DNA of 5,111 bases, from the NCBI GenBank assembly GCA_035526585.1, contig DATLCC010000009.1:1-5111 (forward strand), written 5' to 3'. Both the position numbers and the translations under genes were made by a program. The notes beneath the pieces were generated by a model that saw only the letters and a list, made by a program, of their open reading frames with translations, made no database searches and was not told the origin of the DNA. The DNA comes from JAJPHT01 sp035526585 (GTDB lineage: Archaea > Thermoplasmatota > SW-10-69-26 > JACQPN01 > JAJPHT01). Positions 1 through 5,111 of the stretch are shown one piece after another; position 1 is the first letter of the stretch, and each line of letters begins with the position of its first letter.

Positions 1-818
1 AGGTCGTATCCGCCCTCGAGGATCGCGGCGATGCGAGGCTGGACGGCGCGCAGGCGCGTAATACACTCGTAATACGTGCTCGAGACGAGGGCGAGGTTGC
101 CCAGGGGATCGGCGTGGTGCGCGTCGAAGCCGGCGCTCACGAGGATGATATCGGGCCGCGCGCGCTCGACGAAGGGGATGACCGCGCGGTCGAAGACCTC
201 GAGATATCCTTCGTGGCCCGTGCCCGCCGGGAGCGGGAGGTTGAGGAGCCGCGGCCCCTGCTCCTCGATGGAGCCTGTGCCCGGATACAGGGGCCACCCG
301 TGGAGGCTCACAAAGTCGCCCGCAGGCGACTTTGCGAGGATGTTTTGGGTGCCGTTGCCGTGGTGGACGTCGATGTCGACGATGATGGTGCGTTGGCCTG
401 TCAGCGAGGCGGCGGCGATGGCGATGTTGTTGTGGAGGCAGAATCCCATGGCGCGGTCGGCGTAGGCGTGGTGGCCTGGGGGCCTTGCGAGGGCGAAGGC
501 GGGTTCGCCGGTGGCGGCGCTGCGGGCGGCGGCGATGGCTGCGCCGGCGCTTGCGAGGGCGGCGGTCCAGGTGGCGCTCGTGGTGTAGGTGTCGGGGTCG
601 AGCATCTCGCCTCGGGCGCTCGCGGCCTTGACGCGCGTGAGGTGTTCGGGCGTGTGGACGCGGAGGATGTCGGTTTCGCGCGCGGGTTCGGGCTCGAGAA
701 GTTGTGCGCCGCCCCAGGCGCGGAGGGCCTTCTGGGCGGCGCGGATGCGATCGGGGCGCTCGGGGTGCAGCGTGGAAGCGTGCTCGTCCCGTGGGCCAGT
801 GGTGAATATGGGGAGCAA
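1..818 (-). CDS. HDAC-superfamily deacylase (class II / AcuC-like), 3' end cut by window edge
   Basis: This is a zinc-dependent amidohydrolase of the histone deacetylase superfamily, which removes acyl groups from lysines or small amines such as polyamines. The visible 272 residues cover most of the catalytic domain. HPERPDR is at 18-24, RPPGHHA at 112-118 carries the tandem catalytic histidines 116/117, and GFCLHNN is at 125-131. DIDVHHGNGTQ at 148-158 supplies zinc ligands D150 and H152, and SAGFDAHHADPLGNL at 228-242 supplies the third ligand, D232. EGGYD at 268-272 carries the catalytic tyrosine 271. All key residues are present, so the enzyme should be active. Roughly the last 60-70 residues lie beyond position 1. 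The start is a TTG at 818, because an in-frame TGA (833-831) sits four codons upstream and no ATG or GTG lies between it and HPERP; no clear ribosome binding site precedes it. The real substrate (protein lysine, polyamine or another acylated compound) cannot be told from sequence, since archaeal and bacterial members rarely act on histones. Confidence 0.93.
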   Translation of the reverse strand, partial: MLPIFTTGPRDEHASTLHPERPDRIRAAQKALRAWGGAQLLEPEPARETDILRVHTPEHLTRVKAASARGEMLDPDTYTTSATWTAALASAGAAIAAARSAATGEPAFALARPPGHHAYADRAMGFCLHNNIAIAAASLTGQRTIIVDIDVHHGNGTQNILAKSPAGDFVSLHGWPLYPGTGSIEEQGPRLLNLPLPAGTGHEGYLEVFDRAVIPFVERARPDIILVSAGFDAHHADPLGNLALVSSTYYECITRLRAVQPRIAAILEGGYD

Positions 819-820
819 TG

Positions 821-826
821 GGAGGT
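821..826 (+). promoter_or_regulatory. Shine-Dalgarno site for the LVIVD propeller gene
   Basis: GGAGGT lies six bases before the ATG at 833 and supports that start over the internal ATG at 872. It sits inside the 14-base gap between the two divergent start codons. An AT-rich stretch, gaatat (804-809), lies about 26 bases before the ATG and could be a TATA element, but a transcript starting that late would lose this site, so the promoter remains unresolved. Confidence 0.6.
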
Positions 827-832
827 CGTATC

Positions 833-2059
833 ATGAAAGAGCTCATCAGGGGCTCGCTTCGTTCCGGGGCGATGCGCGCGCTGTTGTTGCTTCTGGTCCT
901 CACGGTCGGCTGCGTCGCGGGCCCCGAGGTCGGCCAGGTGGCGCCACATGGACCCACGTGGCTTGCGGGCGGGACGCGCGCCGCCGAGGACGATGCGTCG
1001 GGCGGCCTGGAGGTCGTCGCGCAGGCGGAGGCGCCCGGAGGCTATGCGCTCCGCATCCTGGGCGATCGCGCGTACGTCGCGACGTTCACGACCGAGGAAG
1101 GGATCAGCGTGTTCGACATCCGCGATCCCCTCGCGCCCGTTCACCTTGGCGGGATCGTAGGCACGCTCGCGCGCAGCGTCGACGTCCTGGACTATGGCGA
1201 TCGCATCGCCGTCGCCCTTTCCACGGGAACCGAGCTCGAGGTGTGGGACCTGACGGATCCTGAGGAGCCTGCGCGCCTCGCATCGTTCCCGTTCGGCAGC
1301 CACAACGTCGCGGTGCACCCGGACGCGAAGATCATCTACAACGCGCGCAACGTGTGGGACGGCGTCGGCGGAGCGATGGAGATCGTGGACGCGAGCGATC
1401 CGCTCGACATCCGGCTCGACAGCGTGTTCACGTTCCCGCCGCTCGCGGCGGACGGGACGACGGTGCACGACCAGGGGTGCCACGACTTCACCGTGTGGCC
1501 CGACGAGGAGCGCGCGTACTGCGCGGCGTACGAACAGACGCTCGTCTTCGACATCGCGGACCCGAAACGCCCCGTGATCCTCACCGCGATCGAGAACCCG
1601 CTCATCACGTCGCACCACACGGCGTTCCCGATCCTCGACCACACGGTGCTCGTCATCGGCGACGAGTGGCTCGACAACTTCGTCTGGGGTTGCGTCGGCG
1701 CGGGCCTTCCGGCGGGCGCGCTCTGGTTCTACGACCTCACGGTGTCGCCGCCGGCGCCGCTCTCCTACATCCAGGCGCCCGACACGACGCTGCCCGCCGA
1801 TCCGGCGCTCCTGCTCCCGCTCCAGGGCGCCATGTGCACGTCCCACAACGGGATGGAGCTGGGCGCCGGCACCGGGCGCATCGCGTACGGATGGTTCCAC
1901 GCGGGCGTCGCGCTCATCGACGCGAGCGACCCGCGCGCGCCGCAGCTCCTCGACCTCGACGACGTCGGCGGCGCGGTCGGCGACGCGCGCTGGCACGACG
2001 GGCGCGTGTTCGCCGTGGACGATGCGGTGGGCCTGACGGTGCTCGTCCCTTCTCCCTAG
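833..2059 (+). CDS. Secreted or lipid-anchored LVIVD-repeat beta-propeller protein
   Basis: This 408-residue protein is exported and folds as a seven-bladed beta-propeller made of LVIVD-type repeats; no enzymatic role is established for the family. The N-terminus has a basic stretch (1-15), a hydrophobic core (16-26, rich in Leu) and a cysteine at 27 in LTVGC, a loose lipobox, followed by a linker to about 57. Blades recur about every 40 residues, each ending in a strand like ISVFDIRDPLAPV (91-103), LEVWDLTDPEEPA (135-147), MEIVDASDP (182-190), LVFDIADPKRPV (237-248), LWFYDLTVSPPAP (297-309) and VALIDASDPRAP (359-370). The seventh is degenerate and ends at the C-terminus. Blades 3-6 begin with a [S/C]H motif (H157, H217, H261/262, H338), hinting at a metal or ligand site. 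Cysteines 216, 230, 287 and 335 could form disulfides outside the cell. Start: ATG with a good ribosome binding site; ATG 872 would give a shorter signal peptide but lacks one. Surface binding or scaffolding is the likely role, by inference. Confidence 0.88.
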   Translation: MKELIRGSLRSGAMRALLLLLVLTVGCVAGPEVGQVAPHGPTWLAGGTRAAEDDASGGLEVVAQAEAPGGYALRILGDRAYVATFTTEEGISVFDIRDPLAPVHLGGIVGTLARSVDVLDYGDRIAVALSTGTELEVWDLTDPEEPARLASFPFGSHNVAVHPDAKIIYNARNVWDGVGGAMEIVDASDPLDIRLDSVFTFPPLAADGTTVHDQGCHDFTVWPDEERAYCAAYEQTLVFDIADPKRPVILTAIENPLITSHHTAFPILDHTVLVIGDEWLDNFVWGCVGAGLPAGALWFYDLTVSPPAPLSYIQAPDTTLPADPALLLPLQGAMCTSHNGMELGAGTGRIAYGWFHAGVALIDASDPRAPQLLDLDDVGGAVGDARWHDGRVFAVDDAVGLTVLVPSP

Positions 2060-2118
2060 GACGCGAACGACTCCCTCGTCACAAGAACGCTTAAGGTGGT
2101 CGTGCCCGTCGCGCGCGC
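2060..2118 (+). promoter_or_regulatory. Intergenic promoter with TATA-like box upstream of the glycosyltransferase
   Basis: This 59-base gap holds acgCTTAAGgtgg, with CTTAAG at 2090-2095 in otherwise GC-rich sequence. The box is centred about 26 bases before the GTG at 2119, the spacing expected between an archaeal TATA box and the start of a leaderless transcript. A purine-rich stretch (acaagaa, 2081-2087) lies just upstream, where a BRE would be. No ribosome binding site suited to 2119 is visible, which fits leaderless initiation. No T-rich terminator or stable hairpin is evident after the propeller gene. The call rests on position and composition only. Confidence 0.42.
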
Positions 2119-3747
2119 GTGGCGCTCCCCATGGCCGACGCATCCGCGCGCTGGTCACCCGGCATCACGTGGAGGCGCATGGTGGAGGCCGTCGAAGCCT
2201 ACCCGCTCGAGCGCATCGGCCTCGCGGCGCTCGCGGCGGGGATCCTCCTCCGACTCACCGCGCCGTTCCTCATGGACTTCAGGAGCGATGGCGACACGTA
2301 CGTCGCGATGGGCCACGCGTGGCAGATGCACCATGCGTTCCTCATGCCCTATGGCGACGTGACGACGTGGGCGCCGACTCCGCCCGGGTACTCGAACCAC
2401 TATCCTCCCGCGTACCCGTTCTACCTCGGGATCGTCTTCACGCTCTTTGGCTACGGCCTCTGGCAGGCGAAGTGGGCCGCGGTCGTGGTCTCGCTCGCGG
2501 CTCTCGCCGTCGTCTACGTGACGACGCGCGACCTGTACGGCAAGATCGCTGCAGCCCTCGCCGGGGGGCTCCTCGGCCTGGAGCCCCACCTTCTCTGGGT
2601 CACGGGATCCGGCTTCTCGGAGAACATGGTGCTCCTCTTCTTCGCCCTCACGATGTGGGCGATCGTCCGCTCCCTCAAAGACGACAAGTACATCGTGCTC
2701 GCGGGCCTCTTCGCGGCGCTCGCGTATCTCTCGCGCGCGAGCGTCGGATACTTCTTCGCGGTCGCAGGCGCGGGCGGCTTCCTGTGGCGCTTCTACTATC
2801 GGCGCTGGAAGCTCTTCACGAACTACTGGTACATGCTCGCGATCGTCGTGTTCCTCGGCGTCGCGGTCGCGTGGGCCATCCGCAACGTGAGCCTGTTCGG
2901 CTTCTCGCAAGAGCACGTCACGCTCCTAGGCCAGAGCTGGACCGTCAACGTCCCCCTGTGGGAGACATCGAGCTACACGCGCTACGTGCAGGACCAGGCA
3001 CTCCAGCATCCGGACCTCTGGCGCAAGGCGCTCCTTGCGAAGATCCCGCTCTTCCTCGCCTTCGCCGCGTGGTACGTGATCGCGTTCCTCCCCGAGAGCT
3101 GGAAGGCCACAAAGCGCATCCGCGAGGAGGAGACGAGCGCGCTCTGGCTCTCTGTCTTCCTCGTGTTCGTCATCGCGTGGGCGATCGCGAGCATGTTCTG
3201 GGTATTCGAGAAGAGCAGCCTCTACTGGCTCGACAACCACCGCTACGTCGTCATCGGCCTCCTCCCGCTAGGGTGGCTCGTCGTGCGGGAGGCGCGCGTC
3301 GAGCGCGCGAGCTTCCGCGCGCGCTACGTCGTCATGCTCGTGAGCCTTTTCATCGCCTGCGCGGCCACCATCTACAGCCCAGTGAAGTTCAGCGACCTGC
3401 GGGCGGCCGAGCACATGGACGGATATCTGCAGCCTGGCGACGAGATCGCGGTGGACGGGGGCACGATCAAGTACGCGTTCTATGCGTATCTGACGCACCC
3501 CGAGCAGGTGAAGGTCTACGGCTGGGGCACGGAAGGATATCACCCCCAGTTCATCGTGAGCCTCAAGGGCGAGTGGAACTGGGACAAGAAGCTCAACGTC
3601 TGCCAGGCCTACGAGGGCTACGAGCTCGTCGGCGCCTTCCACCAGCACTTCTGGACGAGCGGTGTCATGACGGCGTGCTTGCACGCCACGCCCGAGGTCA
3701 TCGCGGCGCGTGGCATCCAGACCGGGATCGTCGTCATCGATGGCTAG
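2119..3747 (+). CDS. GT39/ArnT-like membrane glycosyltransferase
   Basis: This 542-residue integral membrane protein resembles the PMT/ArnT superfamily (GT-C fold), which transfers sugars from polyprenyl- or dolichyl-phosphate donors to proteins or lipids on the outer face of the membrane. After the first membrane helix (about 33-51), the outer loop holds DFRSDGDTY (53-61), where acidic residues D57/D59 match the catalytic loop of GT-C enzymes. NHYPPAYPFYLG (93-104) resembles the HPP-type motif that follows. Further helices are near 101-135, 143-161, 167-184, 190-224, 236-254, 307-324, 342-362, 374-389 and 402-419. LSRASVGY (204-211) and NHRYVVIGLLPLG (373-385) match conserved positions of the family. 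A soluble tail of about 120 residues (421-542) probably lies outside the cell. Start GTG 2119 is placed by the upstream TATA-like box; ATG 2131 or ATG 2179 are alternatives that leave helix 1 intact. The acceptor and sugar are unknown; S-layer or lipid glycosylation is an inference. Confidence 0.87.
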   Translation: MALPMADASARWSPGITWRRMVEAVEAYPLERIGLAALAAGILLRLTAPFLMDFRSDGDTYVAMGHAWQMHHAFLMPYGDVTTWAPTPPGYSNHYPPAYPFYLGIVFTLFGYGLWQAKWAAVVVSLAALAVVYVTTRDLYGKIAAALAGGLLGLEPHLLWVTGSGFSENMVLLFFALTMWAIVRSLKDDKYIVLAGLFAALAYLSRASVGYFFAVAGAGGFLWRFYYRRWKLFTNYWYMLAIVVFLGVAVAWAIRNVSLFGFSQEHVTLLGQSWTVNVPLWETSSYTRYVQDQALQHPDLWRKALLAKIPLFLAFAAWYVIAFLPESWKATKRIREEETSALWLSVFLVFVIAWAIASMFWVFEKSSLYWLDNHRYVVIGLLPLGWLVVREARVERASFRARYVVMLVSLFIACAATIYSPVKFSDLRAAEHMDGYLQPGDEIAVDGGTIKYAFYAYLTHPEQVKVYGWGTEGYHPQFIVSLKGEWNWDKKLNVCQAYEGYELVGAFHQHFWTSGVMTACLHATPEVIAARGIQTGIVVIDG

Positions 3748-3749
3748 TT

Positions 3750-4220
3750 CTACATCTTGCGATGGTTGAGGTGAGCGAACAGGGGAGTGGCGAGCGCCGC
3801 GGTCATCCGCCCTTCCTTCGTGAGACGGTACTCGATGCGCACGGGCTGCTCGTCGTGCACCTCGCGCTCGACGAGGCCCTCGTCGCGCAGCGTCTGCAGC
3901 TTGTCGCTGAGCGTCCGCGAGCTGATCCCGCCGAGCATCGTCTGGAGCTGGCCGAAGCGAGCCTCGCGCGCGATCGCAAGCACGAAGACGATCTCCATGC
4001 TCCACGGCTGGAAGATCACGCGGCCCGCTTCGACGCTCGCCTGCGCCCACTTGGTCTGGGCCTCGGGCGAGCGGCGCGCGAGGAACTTCAGCACCTCGCC
4101 GCTGAAGGACTTCGACGCCGCGAGCGAGCCGTCGAAGCTCGCGAGCACAGGTGGCTCGGAGAGCGGGCAGTCCTTCTCATGCAGCTCGTAGCTGTGCCTG
4201 GACGCAGCTGCTTTCGCCAT
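3750..4220 (-). CDS. HxlR-family winged helix-turn-helix transcriptional regulator
   Basis: This 156-residue DNA-binding protein has the HxlR signature at its C-terminal half. PWSMEIVFVLA (72-82) aligns with the family's GGKWTLLIL helix, RFGQLQTMLGGISSRTLSDK (88-107) is the recognition region, LQTLRDEGLVERE (108-120) leads into the wing, and VRIEYRLTKEGR (127-138) is the family's VEYSLTxxG strand. Members act as dimers and often control a divergently transcribed neighbour, which here is the alpha/beta hydrolase. The protein is unusual in carrying about 65 residues before the winged helix. They include a Cys-Pro (18-19) like the CP usually found about 15 residues before the family Trp, but here the Trp (73) is 55 residues away. 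The ATG at 4220 is preceded by GGGGGTC (4234-4228) seven bases upstream. The reading frame stays open further upstream, but that part overlaps the hydrolase and shows no regulator homology. The inducer is not identifiable. Confidence 0.9.
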   Translation of the reverse strand: MAKAAASRHSYELHEKDCPLSEPPVLASFDGSLAASKSFSGEVLKFLARRSPEAQTKWAQASVEAGRVIFQPWSMEIVFVLAIAREARFGQLQTMLGGISSRTLSDKLQTLRDEGLVEREVHDEQPVRIEYRLTKEGRMTAALATPLFAHLNHRKM

Positions 4221-4265
4221 GGTCTCTGACCCCCTTATGGTGTTGAACGCATATGTACTGTGCGT
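4221..4265. promoter_or_regulatory. Divergent promoter/operator region between regulator and hydrolase
   Basis: This 45-base gap must carry both promoters. On the minus strand GGGGGTC (4234-4228) is a plausible ribosome binding site for the regulator. On the plus strand CTTATGG (4234-4240) lies about 28 bases before the hydrolase ATG and could be its TATA box. The 6-bp palindrome CATATG (4250-4255) is the most AT-rich spot and could serve the regulator promoter or an operator half-site. The heptamers gcATATG (4249-4255) and gcGTATG (4262-4268) form an imperfect direct repeat 13 bases apart. No longer inverted repeat that would mark an HxlR dimer site is clear. Because the elements overlap, binding by the regulator would probably affect both genes. 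Confidence 0.45.
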
Positions 4266-5057
4266 ATGGAAGCACCATCCAGATTGGAACGAAAGGTCGC
4301 AGGCGCACTGGTCCAGTCGCTCTGGCTGCGCGACCGCCGCGGCGGACCCTGGTTCCCACCCGCGCACCTCAAGCACACGCCCGTCGCCTTCGAAGGCAAC
4401 ACCGGCGCACGCATCGCCGGCACCTGGTTCCCTGCCGACAAGCCACGCGGCGCCGTGGTCCTCGCGCACCCCGACAAACGCTACGCAAAGCACTGGTTCG
4501 TGAAAGAAGGATACGTCGAGCTCCTCCTCTCCGAAGGGTACGACGTCCTCACGTTCGACTTCACGGGCTACGGCGAAAGCCACGGCCCCGCGACCTACTA
4601 CCACGAGGACCTCCTCGCCGCCGCGCGCTTCGCCGACCACTGGGCCGGCGGATTCCCCATCCACGTCCTCGGAGTCAGCATGGGAGCCTTCGCCGCCGCG
4701 AACGCAAGCCCCCACCTCGACTTCGTGCGCACGCTCATCCTCGAATCGCCATACCCATCGTTCAACGCATGGTACGCCAAAGGCGCCAGCAAGCTCGCCA
4801 TAGAAGCCTTCGACGCGCTCTTCCCCGCGACCGGACGCGCGATCAAAGCCGACGCGAACATCGCGCGCGCAGCACCCACGCGCATCCTCATCGCGAGCTC
4901 CACCCGCGACGAAGTCACTCCACCCGCCCTCACGAAGCGCGTCGCCGACGCCGCCCCCGCCGACAGGACGCGCGTGCACGAGCTCGATGCGCCCCACCTG
5001 GGATTCCTGCAGGACCCGAACTACCGGGAGGCGATGCTCGCGACGCTAGCCGCATAG
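4266..5057 (+). CDS. Alpha/beta hydrolase
   Basis: This 263-residue protein has the alpha/beta hydrolase fold, a serine-hydrolase class including esterases, thioesterases and dienelactone hydrolase-like enzymes. The nucleophile elbow GVSMG centres on S138 (LGVSMGAFAAA, 135-145). FDFTGYGESHGP (97-108) is the typical loop after strand 4, and AHPDKRY (67-73) marks the likely oxyanion loop. SSTRDEVTPP (211-220) places the acid at D215, and DAPHLGF (241-247) places the histidine at H244, so the triad is complete. There is no signal peptide, so it is probably cytoplasmic. Start ATG 4266 is chosen because a TATA-like box sits at the leaderless distance; GTG 4260, two codons upstream in frame, is possible. 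It diverges from the HxlR-type regulator, its likely controller. Glutamate is encoded by GAA in 9 of 13 cases, against 2 of 22 in the glycosyltransferase and 2 of 14 in the regulator, which hints at a different history. The substrate is unknown. Confidence 0.9.
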   Translation: MEAPSRLERKVAGALVQSLWLRDRRGGPWFPPAHLKHTPVAFEGNTGARIAGTWFPADKPRGAVVLAHPDKRYAKHWFVKEGYVELLLSEGYDVLTFDFTGYGESHGPATYYHEDLLAAARFADHWAGGFPIHVLGVSMGAFAAANASPHLDFVRTLILESPYPSFNAWYAKGASKLAIEAFDALFPATGRAIKADANIARAAPTRILIASSTRDEVTPPALTKRVADAAPADRTRVHELDAPHLGFLQDPNYREAMLATLAA

Positions 5058-5070
5058 GTACTCGGACGGT

Positions 5071-5111
5071 TTAGGCCACTTAGGCCACCTATGCCACTTA
5101 GGCCACTTAGG
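5071..5111. repeat. 9-bp tandem direct repeat (TTAGGCCAC), continuing past the window edge
   Basis: The 9-base unit TTAGGCCAC occurs head to tail from 5071. Copies 1 (5071-5079), 2 (5080-5088) and 4 (5098-5106) are exact, copy 3 (5089-5097, CTATGCCAC) differs at two bases, and a fifth begins at 5107 and is cut by the edge. It starts 13 bases after the hydrolase stop codon. The unit contains the palindrome GGCC, and CCTA/TAGG (5088-5091 with 5099-5102) could form a small hairpin. It may be an intergenic minisatellite, or the end of a convergent minus-strand gene. No function is assigned. Confidence 0.88.

Noticed and set aside
831..833. ATG at 833 on the minus strand as the deacylase start
   Set aside because: That minus-strand ATG (833-831) is not in the deacylase frame; in frame, the overlapping TGA closes the reading frame.
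114..836. Plus-strand open frame of 240 codons rich in Gly, Ala and Val
   Set aside because: It is the reverse of the HDAC-family gene, whose catalytic motifs are unmistakable on the minus strand.
401..2158. Long minus-strand open frame of 585 codons across the propeller gene
   Set aside because: It is antisense to the clear propeller and overlaps the deacylase in a different frame. The translation is Arg/Asp/Val-rich and then Pro/Ser-rich with no domain, as expected for shadow frames in GC-rich DNA.
2169..4229. Plus-strand open frame of 686 codons across the glycosyltransferase and regulator
   Set aside because: It is Arg/Pro-rich, low in complexity, and runs through two well-supported genes in another frame, so it is a GC-content artefact.
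3750..4997. 415-codon version of the regulator with a start inside the hydrolase
   Set aside because: The extra 259 residues are antisense to the hydrolase, show no regulator homology, and the ATG at 4220 has its own ribosome binding site.
5088..5102. Small CCTA/TAGG hairpin as a transcription terminator
   Set aside because: The stem has only four pairs and no T-run follows; it arises from the tandem repeat units and is too weak to call.

Overview
The window is a GC-rich, gene-dense stretch with five protein-coding genes, almost no spacer DNA and no RNA genes, insertion sequences or CRISPR arrays that I can see. Archaeal origin is my best guess. AT-rich boxes resembling archaeal TATA elements lie about 26-28 bases before two likely leaderless starts (2119 and 4266), and the genes are an HxlR-type regulator, a GT39-like membrane glycosyltransferase, an LVIVD-repeat propeller and an HDAC-family deacylase. 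A high-GC Thermoplasmatota-like archaeon would fit, but no marker gene proves it, and a bacterium with many LVIVD proteins is not excluded.

Layout: (1) positions 1-818, minus strand: an HDAC-superfamily deacylase, cut by the left edge, with a probable TTG start. (2) 833-2059, plus strand: a secreted or lipid-anchored seven-bladed LVIVD beta-propeller. Its start lies only 14 bases from the deacylase start, so the two genes diverge from almost no spacer. (3) 2060-2118: a 59-base gap with a TATA-like box. (4) 2119-3747, plus strand: a multi-pass GT39/ArnT-like glycosyltransferase. (5) 3750-4220, minus strand: a winged-helix HxlR-family regulator, convergent with the glycosyltransferase and with only two bases between the stop codons. 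(6) 4221-4265: a 45-base divergent regulatory gap. (7) 4266-5057, plus strand: an alpha/beta hydrolase. (8) 5071 to the right edge: a 9-bp tandem repeat that continues out of the window.

The clearest functional pairing is the regulator and hydrolase diverging from one short gap, a typical arrangement for a regulator controlling its neighbour. The propeller and glycosyltransferase are both cell-envelope proteins on the same strand, but the box between them suggests separate promoters. The deacylase has no visible functional link to the rest. I found no clear new biological system. The points most worth a second look are the repeated His motif in the propeller blades, the N-terminally extended HxlR protein, the distinct codon use of the hydrolase gene, and the edge tandem repeat.
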